64,000 bases of DNA from JAIBJN01 sp963775395 (GTDB taxonomy: Bacteria > Actinomycetota > Thermoleophilia > Gaiellales > Gaiellaceae): assembly GCA_963775395.1 (NCBI GenBank), contig CAVZIX010000020.1, forward strand, positions 248,001 to 312,000, written 5' to 3'. This document shows, piece after piece, positions 38,697 to 50,313 of the stretch. The translations under genes were made by a program, and so were the position numbers. Position 1 is the stretch's first letter, and the number at the start of each line of letters is the position of its first letter. Below the pieces are notes generated by a model, which was given only the letters and a program-made list of their open reading frames with translations, was not told the origin of the DNA and did not search any database.

Positions 38697-41068
38697 TTAC
38701 GGCCCCGCATAGGCGAAGCAGTAGATCACGCCCTCCGGCTCGGCGAGTAGTACAGCCGCCCGTAGGCCGGCGACGGCGACGGGCAGGCGTTGGACAGGAA
38801 GTCGAACGACCAGACCATCTTGCCCCCCGTCGACCGCGATCAGCCGGTTGTTGCTCGACGCGGGCTGTGGCTGTACCAGACGCCGTTGGCCAGCACCGGC
38901 CACCAGCACCGCCCCGACGGGTGCACGTCCTTCTTCCCCTTGCTCTCCAGGTACGGTCCGACAGCGCCTGGGCGTAGACGTTCTTGTTGTCGCTGTTCCA
39001 GAGCAGCTTGCCGGTCTTCGCGTCGAGCGCGTTCTCCCCGTCGAGGTGAAGACGACCAGCATGCCGTTGCGGGCGGCGATCGCGAGCGGGCGGAGATGAA
39101 GCTGTCCGGGTTGACCCGACGACCTTGCCCGTGTCGGGCTCGAGCGCGACCGTGCCCCGGTCGCTGAGCGACACGCACCACAGCCCGCCGGCGATCACGC
39201 CGCTGAAGCGCGGCGGCAGCCGGAGGCCCTTGGGCAGCGGCTTGACGTCCGGGTTGGGCTTGGCGTCCTCGGCGTCGGCCAGGTCGGTCAGGGCCGCCCA
39301 GACTTCCCGGCCGGTGTCGAGCGCGAAGGCCACGGCCTCGACGTCCCCGTCCTTGTCGAGCTGCTCGACGAACACCTTGCCGTCGTGGACCGCCAGGCCG
39401 TCGGGGTTGAAGTGGTAGCGGAACGCCATCGGCTGATGCCAGAGCACCTTGCCGGTGGCGGCGTCGTGACACCACAGGCCCTCGCCCGGCGGACCGCCGG
39501 ACGCGCCGCTCGACGAACGGGCTGTCCCCCTGGCCGTTCGCGACGCGCATGACAGGAACTTGCCGTCGGCGTACGTCGGCGCCGGCCGCGACTCGACGCC
39601 GGGGTGGTGCGTCTTCCAGAGGATCTCGCCGGTGGCCGCGTCGAGGGCCATCAGCGGGCCCAGCCGCCCGCCGCAGAACACCTTGCCGTCGGCCACGATC
39701 ATCGGCCCCTTGAAGCTGCTCCAGACGCGCGTCTTCCACGCGACCTTGAACGGCGGCTTGATCGGGCGGTCGTCGGAGACGTAGCTGAAGCCCATGTCGC
39801 CGCCCGGCGTCGGCCATTCGCTGCCCTGAAGCTCGCCGCCTTCGGGCCGCTCGGCCTCGCCGACCGGCAGCGTCCACGACCGGCACCTCCGTCCCCTTGC
39901 CCAGGCCGTAGAGGATGCCGTCCTCGCCGCCGAAGAAGACCCGCCCGTCGACCACCGCGGGCGACGAACTGACCGCCCCGTTCGGCTTGCCGGGCGCTGC
40001 CGCTTGAACTGCCAGACCGGCTTGCGGACCGTTTCCGTCCCGTCCAGCGCGAAGAAGTGGACGACGCCCACTCGCTGCCGACGACGAGCACGTCCTTGCC
40101 CAGCGCCGGCGAGGAGTGGAAGCCGCCGTCGTAGAGGAGCTTCGGGTCGGCCCGCCAGACGGTCTTCAGCCCGGCGGCGGAAAGCACTTGTCGCCGCGGT
40201 AGACGCGGTCCCCGCGCACCGCCGGGCCGACGCGGGAGTCGTTCACGTCGGGACATTCCGCCGACCGCCCCGTTCTTGAAGGGTGCCGCCAGTGCCATGA
40301 GGAAGAACCGGCCGTACTCGCTGTCGAAGCTCTGGAAGGCGAAGGCGTCCTCGCCGACGAAGACCGGCCCGCCGACCGGGCAGCATTGGCCGGGCGCGGG
40401 CTGTTGCGGATCACCTCGACCTCGCGCCCTCGTCGCGCAGGTGGTAGACGACGGTGTTGCCGGTGCCGGCGAAGAAGAGGATCTCGGTCCCGCGGACGGC
40501 GAACTCGGTGATGCTGAGCCGGCCGCCGTCGAACGTCCAGACCACCTTGCCGGCGAGGTCGATCTTGGTGAGCTTGCCGTCGAAGGTGCTGAAGTAGACG
40601 GCCCCGTTGGCCACGGCCGGCGCAGCGATCACCCCGCCCGGCGGCGGGCACCTTCTCGAGCACCTTGCCCGTCGCGGCGTCGAGGATGGCCAGGTGCCCG
40701 CCGTCGAGCCGACGAAGACCTTGCCGTCGGCCACCGCGGGCGAGGACATGTTGTTGATGCCGCCGATGGCGTCGTCCAGACGACGGTGTTGGTCCCGGCG
40801 TCGATGCAGGCGACGTGTGCCGCGGGCGTCCTGAATGTAGACCCTGCCGTCGACGACGGCCGGCGAGGCGTAGATCGGTGCCGGCAAGCGGACGGCCGTG
40901 ACGCGCGAGGGGGAGCTTCAGTTCCGCGGTCGGGTTGTCCCCGGACCGCTGGGCGTCGCGGCGGAACTGCGGCCAGGAGTCCGCCGGCATCTCCGCCGCA
41001 CGGGCCGTCTTCCCGGTGCCCGAGGCGAGCAGTGCCCCGAGGCCCACGACCAGCATCCAATTTCTCAC
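38697..41068 (-). CDS. Secreted PQQ-like beta-propeller repeat protein, frameshifted
   Basis: From GTG 41068 (VRNWMLVVGLGALLASGTGK), a signal-type start, then WPQFRRDAQRSGDN, APIYASPAVVDGRVYIQDAR, ACIDAGTNTVVWT and many further PQQ-type blades (SSPAVADGKVFVGS, GEILWKTHHPGVESRP, GKVLWHQPMAFRYHFNPDG) to VIYCFAYAGP at 38697. About 780 residues and at least ten frame changes. Such BamB/PQQ-fold propellers serve as scaffolds or, with PQQ, as dehydrogenases; no catalytic residues could be judged. Downstream of the phosphoesterase gene on the same strand and convergent with the DUF1501 gene across about 140 bp. Confidence 0.85.
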
Positions 41069-41152
41069 GGCTCGTTCCTCGTGTGGGAGTTCCCTCGGAC
41101 GACACGTCTGCATGTCGGCACGGCGTTGTGATCGCCAAGACGCCGACCGGCG

Positions 41153-42503
41153 TCACCGTCGGCCGGGCACCGGCAGTTCCTCCGGCTGCCCCTTCAGCGG
41201 AAGCCGCCACGCGTCGAAGGTCTCGCCGTCGACGTCCACCGCCGTGAAGTGCAGCGCTTCCTTGCGGACCTCGACCTGAACGTAGTGGTTGATCTTCTTG
41301 TGGACCAGGTTCCAGTCGGGCGGGTCCTTCCGCGCGTCGAACTGCTTGATGTCGCCGCCGCCGCTGACGACCTGCACGGTCCCCGTGTCGGACGGTTGGC
41401 GGCCGACGTTGGTGATGCGTTTGGTCTTCTGGTAGCTGTGGTCGTGGCCGGAGAGGAGGAGCTGCACGCCGTACTTGTCGCAGACGGCCCCGAAGTCCCT
41501 GGCGAAGTAGGCCGGGGCGGGATAGCCGCCCGGCGGTGTGGAACGGCTGGTGGAAGAAGACGACCTTCCACGTCGCCTGCGCGGCCTTCAGGTCGTTCTC
41601 GAACCAGGCGAGCTGCTCGTTGTAGGTGAAGGGCAGATCGCGGTGTCGGACGTCGGCCACGTCCTTCCCGCCGGCCACCTTCTGGCTTTCGGTGCACAGG
41701 CTGACGAAGTGAACGTTGCCGACGTCGAAGGAGTAGTAGAACGGCGGGCGGGAGCCGTCGCGGTGCCGGTGCCGCCCTTGACGTCGGCGAAGTAGTCGGC
41801 GTACCAGCCGTGGCCGTTGCCGAGCCAGCAGTGATTGCCGGCCGTCGGCGCCATGAACACCGAGCCGCGAAGGTCGCGATTGCGCTGGAACGTGCGGTAC
41901 CAGCTCTTGCGGCCGTTCAGGCCGTCGCCGCGGCCCGTGCCGAGCATGTCGCCCAGGTGGAGGAGCAGCGCGGGCTTCCAGTCGTGGATGCAGGGCGAAC
42001 AGCTTGCGTTCGATCTCGGCCGACTCGGGAACCTCGCCGCGCTGGGTGTCGCCGATCATGGCGAACTTGAACGCGGTGGCGTCCGCCGCCGGCAAGGTGC
42101 GGAACGGGATGACGCGGCCCTGGTACTTGCCCGATTTCAATTGATAGCGATAGTCCGTGTCGGGCTTCAGGTCGGTCAGGGTGACGGAGCGGAACTGGAT
42201 CCTCTCCGCCGGATAGTCGGCCCGCAGCGACGCGTAGGGCTTGGCGGTCAGGCTCTTCTCGGCGATCACCTCCCAGCCGATGACCGCCTCGGTCGGGGCG
42301 AGCCAGCCGATCGACGGGCCGCTCAGGACGGAGAACGGCACCTCGTCCGCGCCGGCCTTCGGATCGGCCAGCGGCTCGGCCCACTCGATCGTCGCGAGGT
42401 CGTCGCTCCAGGTGACCTTCGCCTCGGGGGCGGGCGGCTTCGCGCGAACGAGGACGGCCGCGCCCAGCGGGACGCACGTCAGCAGGGCGTAGCCGAGCTT
42501 CAT
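41153..42503 (-). CDS. Secreted purple-acid-phosphatase-like metallophosphoesterase, frameshifted
   Basis: ATG 42503, MKLGYALLTCVPLGAAVLVR, a signal peptide. A fibronectin-like N-terminal domain (TLTDLKPDTDYRYQL) precedes the metallophosphoesterase domain: FAMIGDTQRGEVPES, a GD motif in frame fragments near 41940, GNHCW, WKVVFFHQPFHTAG and LLLSGHDHSYQKTKRI. The metal ligand set (D, GD, GNH, H, GHDH) is complete. It ends KGQPEELPVPGRR at 41153. It would hydrolyse phosphate esters outside the cytoplasm. It lies in a row with the sulfatase and PQQ genes. Confidence 0.87.
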
Positions 42504-42562
42504 CCGAGTTCCTCCCGCTGTCGGGAAACCGTGCGTCGCCGAAACGTTGGCCCGCGCGACGG

Positions 42563-43880
42563 TCAGCGTTCCTTCGTCGGCAACGCGCCTTGCCACCCCG
42601 CCTTCAACAGCCGCCGCATCTCCGCGAGGGCGTCGGCATGCGCCGGGTCGCGGACCAGGTTCTTGTATTCGCGGGGGTCGGTCTTGTGGTCGAAGAGTTG
42701 AGCGGTCTTCTCGTCGCCCCACTCGGTGTAGCGGTACGCGCTCGGTGCGGACGCTTCGGCGCGGACACCGCCCGGCCGGTCCGTGTCCGTGAAGGCCGCC
42801 TTCTTCCACGGACGCGTCGGGCTTGTCCAGAAGCGGGGCGAAGCTCAGACCCTGGAGGCCGTCGGGCGACTCGATGCCGCACAGTTCGACCAGCGTGGGG
42901 AACAGGTCCACCAGTTCCACCAGCCGCGGCGAGACGCCCGCCTTCCGGCCGGGCGCCGCCACGATCAGCGGGACGCGGGCGGACTCCTCGTACAGGCTCA
43001 TCTTCCCCAGGAACCCGCCGTGCTCGCCCAGGTGCTTGCCGTGGTCGGCCGCGACGACGACGACCGTGTTCTCGGCGAGACCGAGGCGGTCGACGGCGTC
43101 GAGGATGACACCGACCTGCGGCGTCGATGTAGGTGATCGACCCGTCGTAGACCCCGATGCGCTCGCGCTTCTCGTCGGCGGTCAGCTCCGTGCGGACGAA
43201 GTGCGACTCGGGGCGGGCGATTTCCGGGATGTCGCGGGTGTGGTCGGGCGGTTCGTCGGGCAGTGCGATCCGGCGCGCGGGTACATCTTCGCGTACCCGG
43301 CCGGGGAAGGCGACGCCGGGGTGCGTCTCGTCGAACCCCACGGCCAGGAAGAACGGCTGCCGCTTCCGCTCCTCCAGAACCTCGGCCGCGCGCAGGCGCG
43401 ATCCGGGCCGCGTACCCGTTCTCCCCCTTGGCCGGCTGGACCGCGGGTTTGGGGCTGGGCTCCTCCAGGTCCCACTTGGTGTTGGCCCGCGACGGACCGT
43501 ACCCGTGGGCGACCTTGCCGAGCTCCGCGGTGTAGTAGCCGTGCTGCCGGAAGTGGTTCGGGAGCCAGACGGCGTCCTTCAACTCGACCCGGGGCGGCGA
43601 CCACTGAGGAAGGAACTGCGAGAGGGGTTGCACAGCGGGTACTGGCAGTAGGCGCGGTCGAACCGCACGCCCCGGGCGGCGAGCTTGTCGATGTTGGGGG
43701 TCTTCGCCGGGCCGCCGTAGCACGCCGAGGCGGGTGTTCATGTCGTCGCCCACGATCAGCACGACGTTGAGGCTTCTTCCGGCCGGCTTCTTTTCGGGCG
43801 GCTGTTCGCGGGCCCGGCGCGGCACCGACGAGTGCGGAGACGAGTACCAGCAGGAGGGGGAGCGTGAAGGGTCGCGTCAT
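42563..43880 (-). CDS. Secreted sulfatase, frameshifted
   Basis: ATG 43880, MTRPFTLPLLLVLVSALVGA, a signal peptide. LNVVLIVGDDMNTRLG is the N-terminal metal-binding Asp pair. A CQYPLCNPSRSS stretch near 43635 is the CxPSR motif whose cysteine becomes formylglycine. LPNHFRQHGYYTAELGKVAHGY and AENTVVVVAADHGKHLGEHG-type residues near 43050 follow. It ends RRLLKAGWQGALPTKER at 42563. Such sulfatases remove sulfate from polysaccharides and are numerous in Planctomycetes. Frame changes are frequent. Next to a polysaccharide lyase, consistent with use of sulfated glycans. Confidence 0.87.
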
Positions 43881-44081
43881 GGCCGGCCTTTTCCCGGAGG
43901 ACGCCCCCGGAGGATTCGGCGGGAACCGGACTCCGGGAGTAACGGTCATTACACGCGCGGGTGAACCGACGCCACCGTGATCCCCGCCCGGCGCCGCTTT
44001 CCGGACGGAGAACCGCGCTTCACCCGACTCCGGCACCGAACTGTCCGGGTGCTCCACTTTTATTGGGCTGCGAGCGATTCC

Positions 44082-44712
44082 CTACCGATCCGCGATCGGG
44101 CCGATGTACTTCTTCGCGACGACGACGTTGTCCACGTACAGGTGCTGGTCGCGCGGCGAGGGCGTCGTGCCGCCGTGGTAGACGTTCATCCAGACCTGCT
44201 CGATCTTCAGCGTGTCCACGTCGCGGAAGCGGAGGTCGGTCTTCTCGAAGGCGGGCCGGCCGTCGATCCAGACGCGGAGGATGCCGTCGCGGGCTCCCTG
44301 GTCCGCCGTCCTTGCCGGGCGTGTTCAGCTTCACGTACTGCTCGACGCAGTACCAGCGGTTGTTGTCGAGGAAGCCGCGGTAGCCCTCGGTCCAGATCCA
44401 GCCGTTGCCGTAGTTCCCCTCCATGTCGGCGTGATAGCAGTACAAGCCGAGGGGCTGCTTGCCGGCGAGCGGGTTGCCCTCGGGGAAGGTGAGGCCGAAC
44501 GAGCCGCGGGCCGACCAGCCGTCCTTGCCGTTGACCTTGCGGCCGCCCCAGCCGGCCTTGCCGTAGGTGCCGCTGAGCCCGGGCATCTTGCCGCCCTGCA
44601 CCGTCTGCTGCCAGTCGTCGGACGCGGAGGTAGTAGCGATAAGTCCTCCGGCTCGCTGCCCAGCTTCTTCTTGAACTGATAGGTCTCATGTCTGCCATCA
44701 CCATCAACTCGC
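44082..44712 (-). CDS. Polysaccharide-lyase-like (PL14-type fold) protein, N-terminus lost
   Basis: Begins at the junction in mid-protein: FKKKLGSEPEDLSL, RYYLRLADDW-like and QQTVQGGKMPGLSGTYGKAG. Then GWSARGSFGLTFPEGNPLAG, LGLYCYHADMEGNYGNGWIW, WYCVEQYVKLNTPGK, DGVLRVWIDGRPAFE-type residues, TLKIEQVWMNVYHGGTT and QHLYVDNVVVAKKYIGP to TAG 44082. The jelly-roll order and the NTPG..DG motif match PL14-like alginate or glucuronan lyases. Two frame changes. Nearest neighbour is the sulfatase. No catalytic test is possible from the fragment. Confidence 0.65.
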
Positions 44713-44853
<141 letters not shown>

Positions 44854-45132
44854 CCCGCAGCGCCGCCGAGCATGGTCCGGTCCGGCCGACGTGGTTGCCA
44901 GGTTCCCAGGGTGACAACTGCCGTACAGCCACGCGTCGAGTCGCCGGCTGCCGCAATGCCTCGACCTCGGCATGCGGGTGACCGGTGCCACGGTGGTAGC
45001 CATCTGCCACTACGCCGCCGTCGTCAGCCAGCAGAACGCAGCCGACTCGCGAATTCCAACAAGCGGAACACCAGTTGTCTGGGCAAGGCCGAGTGCCCGG
45101 CGCGTCGCCGCGATCTCCGCGGGACTGGCCAT
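44854..45132 (-). CDS. ribD: Riboflavin biosynthesis deaminase RibD, N-terminal part
   Basis: ATG 45132, MASPAEIAATRRALGLAQTT, then across a frame change SRVGCVLLADDGGVVADGY, GTGHPHAEVEALRQ with the zinc-binding HAE motif, and NHVGRTGPCSAALRE with the second zinc cluster, cut at the junction. RibD deaminates the pyrimidine intermediate of riboflavin synthesis; the reductase half is lost. An FMN riboswitch lies just upstream. An earlier ATG at 45232 is possible. Confidence 0.8.
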
Positions 45133-45234
45133 CCCGGTCCTCCTGGCCAGACGAGGCAGACTGCGGGAGCGGCACAGACCGCTCGGACGCCCAGCGACTC
45201 CCGGCGCGTTCGACGCCGGTGCCACTGACCATCC

Positions 45235-45373
45235 GCGCACGCTCCTTCCATCCGGACTGTCACCGTCGGTCCCGGAGTTCCACCGGGTCCACCGCCACCG
45301 CCCCTCGGTTGAGGAGCGACAACCGGGTCGCGGACTGTCACCGCCGGTTCGAGTTCACCGACCCCGGAGCACG
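45235..45373 (-). promoter_or_regulatory. FMN riboswitch (RFN element)
   Basis: On the reverse strand the conserved RFN blocks appear in order: GCTCCGGGGTCGGTGAA, GAACCGGCGGTGACAGTCC, GCGACCCG, then the second half GGTGGAACTCC, GGGACCGACGGTGACAGTCC and GGATGGAAGGAGCGTGC. A downstream hairpin (CCGGCG/CGCCGG, 45201-45219) may be the expression switch. It sits between rpe and ribD, so FMN would lower ribD expression without affecting fmt-rsmB-rpe. Confidence 0.93.
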
Positions 45374-45394
45374 CGTGGCACTTCTGCTTGAAGT

Positions 45395-46048
45395 CTAGCC
45401 GGGGGTGTCGGCTGCCGAGATCGCGCAGCTTGCCGATGGCGCCCGCGGTAGTGGGCATCGAACACGGCGCTGCCGGCGACGAGACATCGGCGCCTGCTCC
45501 CGCGCAACGCTCGATCGTCTCCTCCGATACTCCGCCGTCAACCTGAAGCCACGCCTGCAAGCCGGAGCGAGACACCAGATCACGTGCCTGCCGGATTTCA
45601 GCAGGCGCATCTTGAGGAACGCCTGCCCGCCGAAGCCGGGCTCGACCGTCATGACGAGCAGCAGGTCGATCTCGCGGGTCGACTCCCCCACCGTGTCCAC
45701 GGAAGTCGCCGGCTTGAGCACTACCCCGGCCCGGGACCCGATGCGCCGAAGTTCACGAGCCAACCGCACCGGCGCTCCCGCCGCCTCGATGTGGAACGTG
45801 ACGCTGTGCGCGCCGGCCTCGGCGTACGCCGGTGCCCGCCGGTCCGGGTTCTCGATCATCAGGTGGCAATCGAGGGGCAGCTCGGTGCGGGCGAGCGACG
45901 CCTCGACGACCGGCAGGCCGATCGTCAGGTTCGGCACGAAGTGGTTGTCCATGACGTCGACATGCACCCAATCAGCGCCGACGGCACGGGCGATCTCCGA
46001 CTGAAGGTTGGCATAGTCCGCCGACAGGATGCTCGGCGCGATAAGCAG
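45395..46048 (-). CDS. rpe: Ribulose-phosphate 3-epimerase, frameshifted
   Basis: Starts near LLIAPSILSADYANLQSEIA; no clean start codon is readable, so about 46048 is an estimate. VHVDVMDNHFVPNLTIGLPV holds the metal-binding His and Asp. LDCHLMIENPDR, LLLVMTVEPGFGGQAF and, after frame changes, VDGGVSEETIERCAGAGADV follow, the full TIM-barrel series. It interconverts ribulose- and xylulose-5-phosphate. Placed between rsmB and ribD as in many actinomycetes. TAG at 45395. Confidence 0.88.
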   Translation of the reverse strand: MLIAPSILSADYANLQSEIARAVGADWVHVDVMDNHFVPNLTIGLPVVEASLARTELPLDCHLMIENPDRRAPAYAEAGAHSVTFHIEAAGAPVRLARELRRIGSRAGVVLKPATSVDTVGESTREIDLLLVMTVEPGFGGQAFLKMRLLKSGRHVIWCLAPACRRGFRLTAEYRRRRSSVAREQAPMSRRRQRRVRCPLPRAPSASCAISAADTPG

Positions 46049-46082
46049 ACCACGCCAAGCACAGCTAACGGATTGTACACGA

Positions 46083-47473
46083 CTAGCGGCGGCGAAACAA
46101 CGCAAGGTACATCGCGTCGGTGCCGTGCCGGTGTCGCCGAGTTGGACGTCCGGCCCGTCGCCAAGATCGGGCACGTTGACGAAGGTCCGCCCGTACGTCG
46201 AGCTGCTCCACGTCCCTTCGGTGCCGCACGACGTCGGAGACCACGGTGGCTGTCTCGGCGAGATGCGGAGAGCAGGTAGCGTCTTCCACGACCCCACCCG
46301 GCCGGACAGCGTCGATGGCCGCGCGCAGCAGCCGCACCTGCAGCGACCGCAGCCCGGCCGCCTCGCCGGGCTGCCGACGCCATCGTGCCTCGGGTCGGCG
46401 GCGGAGGCGCGCCCAGACCGGTGCACGGAGCATCGAGAAGAACCCGGTCGAATGCCGGCTCTCCTGGGAGCGGCTCGGTACTGTCCGCGACCAGCACTCG
46501 GTGTTCACCAGGGTCGTCACGTAGCGCCCTTTCGACCAGCCGAGCGCGGTGCAGCGAGGGATTTCCACGGCGAGCAGTCGTGCGCCCCGCGCTGGGTCGC
46601 TAGTCCGCCGAGCAGGGCCGCTTTGCCGCCGGGACCGGCACACATGTCCAGCCACCGCTCATCGGACCCGGCGAGCTGCACGGCAGCCAGGGCAAGAGCA
46701 ACCAGCTGGCTGCCCTCGTCCTGGATGCCAGCCCGCCGCTCGCGCACAGCGGCGAGATCGACCAGGATCACCCTCGGCCAGCACCGCTGCATGGGGCGAC
46801 CAGCGACCCGGTCGCGCGCCGGCTTCGACAGCTCGTCGACATCTGCTCGGCCGGGACGGGCGACCAATGTCACCTCGGGACGCACGTTGTCAGCAGCGAG
46901 CGCCCGGCCGAGCTCCTCGATGTCGCCACCGAGTGCGTCAGCGTCGCGCGCGATCCAGGCCGGATGCGAGTAGCGCAGCGCCAGCCGCTTGACCGGTTCG
47001 GTGGACGTCGTCGGCGCGATCAGTTCGACCGCCACGCTTGCGGAACCGGGCACTCTCGCCTCGGCGGAGCACCGCGTTCACCAGCTTTCCGGGTCCCTCA
47101 CCGATCTGGTTCCGGGTCAGGTCAACGGTGGTGGATACCGCGGCGTGTGCCCGGGATCCCGGGTAGACAGAACCTGGTGAGCTCCCCAGCCGCAGCGCGT
47201 CGAGCACCGGCGGGTCCAGGATCAGGAGGACAACGCCCGGTCGAGGTTCGTGCTCAATACGGCGTCGTACGTGCCGCGGCCACGTAGCGTGCCGTAGGCC
47301 AACTCAGTGGCCAACGCGGCGTCCCGACCGCTCAGGCCAGCGTCCCCGCAGCAGATCCGGCAGCACCGAATTGGCGTACACGCGTCGCGCTCGTCGACCG
47401 CCCGCAGGGCGTCGAACGCGGCGATCCGCGCGGCGTCCACGACCGGAGCAGGCATCGGTCGGCGGTTGGTCAC
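46083..47473 (-). CDS. rsmB: 16S rRNA cytosine-967 C5-methyltransferase RsmB, frameshifted
   Basis: GTG 47473 (VTNRRPMPAPVVDAARIAAF). The N-terminal NusB-like domain has LATELAYGTLRGRGTYDAVL and LNAVLRRG-type residues. The methyltransferase domain has the SAM site WLDMCAGPGGKAALL, the VLLDAPCTGLG catalytic cysteine, and a C-terminal HRHGTDAMYLALFRRR. About 460 residues as expected, with several frame changes. Its GTG overlaps the fmt stop (GTGA). Part of the fmt-rsmB-rpe-ribD operon. Confidence 0.9.
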
Positions 47474-47700
47474 CGGCCCAGCCGCTCAGGGGAGTCAAGT
47501 TGGGCACCGCGGGCCCAGTCATCGGCGAGCATAAGACATGCCCTGCGGCTGGACCTCGCCGAGAAGAATGGCACTGCTTCCGGTGCCAACCCGGATGCCG
47601 TCGCGCTCCACCCGCACCTGCCCTGACGTCAGTTCCGGTTCGCTGAGAATCGACACGTATTGGGCTAAGATTTGAGCCGTTCCACGAAACGTTGTAGAAA
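47470..47700 (-). CDS. fmt: Methionyl-tRNA formyltransferase Fmt, C-terminal end only
   Basis: Reads TTFRGT, then SEPELTSGQVRVERDGIRVG, TGSSAILLGEVQPQG and, after a frame change, MLADDWARGAQLDSPERLGR with a TGA that overlaps the rsmB GTG. This is the C-terminal RNA-binding domain of Fmt. Most of the gene is missing because of the junction. The gene order identifies the segment as actinobacterial. Confidence 0.8.
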
Positions 47701-47767
47701 AAGGGAATGTTTTTCGTTTTTTTTTTGTTGTGCCCTTTACTGGGCCCGGTTGGTCTTGCTGAGCAGG
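47701..47767. other. Chimeric junction with T-rich filler
   Basis: Fmt coding ends at about 47700 and MFS coding starts at 47768. Between them are T-rich runs and, on the reverse strand, AGCAAGACCAACC, a weak match to the adapter start AGCAATACGTAAC. Less clear than the other junctions, but the gene break and the fold-back geometry support it. Confidence 0.7.
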
Positions 47768-48615
47768 AACAGCGTGCCCAGGAAGGCGAAGTAGGCGCAG
47801 ATGATCCCGATGGCGCCTGCGGCCACCACCGGCCGGCGCAGCACCCGGACGTCGAACAGCGGGTGCTCGCGCCGCAGCTCGTCCGCGCACGAACAGCACC
47901 CCGGCGACCAGGCCCGTCGACGGCCGTCGCGACCACCAGAGGGCTGGTCCAGCCCGACTCGGGCCCCTCGATCAGCGCGAACACGATCGCTCCCGAGCGA
48001 GAGGATCGGACAGCGCCACGCCCGGGACAGGTCGAGCGGCGGCGCGCCCGGGCGGGTGGACTCGGGCAGGACCGCCAGCCCGCCGGCCACCACCGCCAGC
48101 CGCCACCGGCACGTTGACCAGGAACACCGCCTGCCAGCCGATCTCGCTCACCAGCAGGCCGCCCGAGCACCGGTCCCAGCACGAGGCCCGATCCCGGCCG
48201 ACGATCACCCACACGCCCAGCGCCCGCTGGCGCTCCTCGGCCGGGTACATCACGGCGATCAGCGACAGGGCGGGCGGCATCACGCAGGCCAGCGAGCGCG
48301 CCCATCAGCACGCGGGCGCCGATCAGCGTCTCGGGCGACGCGCGACAGCGCGCACAGCACCGATGCGACCCCGAAGGCCGCCATCCCGCTGAGGAAGACC
48401 CGCTTGCGGCCGAAGCGGTCGGCCAGGCCGCTGCCCATCAGCAGCAGGCCGGCGAAGGCCACGAGGAAGGCGTCGAGCACCCACTGGAGCTCGCCGACGC
48501 CCGCGTCGAGGTCCTCCGAGATCGCCGGCAGGGCCACGTTGACGATCGTCATGTCGACCGCGCTGACGAACATCGCCCCGCACAGCACGGCGAGGCCACG
48601 GTCGCGACGACTCAC
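47768..48615 (-). CDS. MFS transporter, DHA2 (14-helix) type, C-terminus lost (left arm)
   Basis: GTG 48615, VSRRDRGLAVLCGAMFVSAV, then DMTIVNVALPAISEDLDAG, LQWVLDAFLVAFAGLLLMG, SGLADRFGRKRVFLSGMAAF and, after a frame change, PALSLIAVMYPAEERQRALG. Further pieces are VSEIGWQAVFLVNVPVA and YFAFLGTLFLL at the junction. D1/D2 motifs and the LADRFGRKR loop suit EmrB/QacA-type drug exporters. About 280 of some 480 residues. It is divergent from adk across 23 bp. A second copy is in the right arm at 54772-55617. Confidence 0.85.
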
Positions 48616-48638
48616 GGGCTGTACCCTCCCATTTCTTC

Positions 48639-49313
<675 letters not shown>

Positions 49314-49314
<1 letters not shown>

Positions 49315-50114
49315 TGGTCATCCTCAAGACACCCGAGGAGATCGACAAGATCGCCGCGTCCGGGCGGGTGCTGGCCAAGATGCCACCGCCTGCTGCGCTC
49401 GAAGGCCCGCCCGGGAGTCACCACCGCCGAGCTCGACGAGGCCGCCGAGCGGTTCATCCTCTCCCAGGGCGGCCGAGCCGGTGTTCAAGGGCTACAAGGG
49501 CTTTCCCGGCTCGATCTGCGCCTCGCCGAACTCGATGGTGGTGCACGGGATCCCGGGCTCCTACTCGCTCAAGCGCGGCGACGTGCTGTCGGTGGACGTG
49601 GGGGTGGAGCTCGACGGCTGGGTCTCCGACGCCGCGGTCACGCTCCCGATCGGCAAGGTCACGCCCGGTGGCCCAGCGCCTGCTGGCCTCCACCCGCGCC
49701 TCGCTCTACGAGGCGGTGGAGCAGTGCCGGGTGGGCAACCGGCTGGGCGACGTCTCGCACGCCGTCCAGTCCCGGGTGGAGGCCGACGGCTTCGCCGTGA
49801 TCCGCTCGCTGGTGGGCCACGGGGTGGGCCGCTCGATGCACGAGGACCCCCAGATCCCGAACTTCGGCGACCCGGGCACCGGGCGGCCGCTCGAGGAGGG
49901 CATGGTCCTGGCCGTGGAGCCCATGGTCAACGCCGGCGGCGCCGGCGTCCGGATGGGCTCCGACGGGTGGGCGGTGTACGCCCAGGATGGCTCACTTGCA
50001 GCACATTTCGAGCACACGGTGGCCATCACCGCCGAGGGTCCCCGCATCCTCACCCCGTGGGACGACGAGGCGCCGGATGAGGTAGCCCCCGCAGCGCCTG
50101 CGGCCAGCGCCTGA
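49314..50114 (+). CDS. map: Methionine aminopeptidase type I (left arm), frameshifted
   Basis: GTG 49314, VVILKTPEEIDKIAASGRVL. After frame changes near 49385, 49470 and 49670: FKGYKGFPGSICASPNSMVV, VLSVDVGVELDGWVSDAAVT with the two metal Asp, GHGVGRSMHEDPQIPNFGDP with the His, MVLAVEPMVNAGG with a Glu and HFEHTVAIT with the last Glu. All five metal ligands are present. It removes the initiator methionine. TGA at 50112-50114. Confidence 0.93.
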
Positions 50115-50196
50115 TTGCTATATTCAACCGTTGGCGCTCAGCCGTCTCCTGGGCTCTGCGCCGTACCTCTTTGGAAGTCCTAGAAGAAAGCGGAAC

Positions 50197-50310
50197 GTGA
50201 AGGTTCGAGCCTCGGTCAAGCCCATGTGCGAGAAGTGCAAAGTAATTCGCCGCGGAGGCGCGGTCCTCGTCATCTGCCAGAACCCCCGTCACAAGCAGAG
50301 GCAGGGCTAG
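50197..50310 (+). CDS. rpmJ: Ribosomal protein L36 (left arm)
   Basis: GTG 50197. 37 residues: VKVRASVKPMCEKCKVIRRG and ending NPRHKQRQG. The zinc-binding C and H residues of the C+ form (CEKC, C, H) are present. infA, which often lies between map and rpmJ, is absent; only 82 bp separate them and both arms agree. Three bases before rpsM. Confidence 0.95.
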   Translation: MKVRASVKPMCEKCKVIRRGGAVLVICQNPRHKQRQG

Positions 50311-50313
50311 CGA

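Noticed and set aside
47654..47664. ACGTATTGGGCT resembling an adapter end
   Set aside because: It lies inside the conserved C-terminal coding region of fmt, which reads across it.
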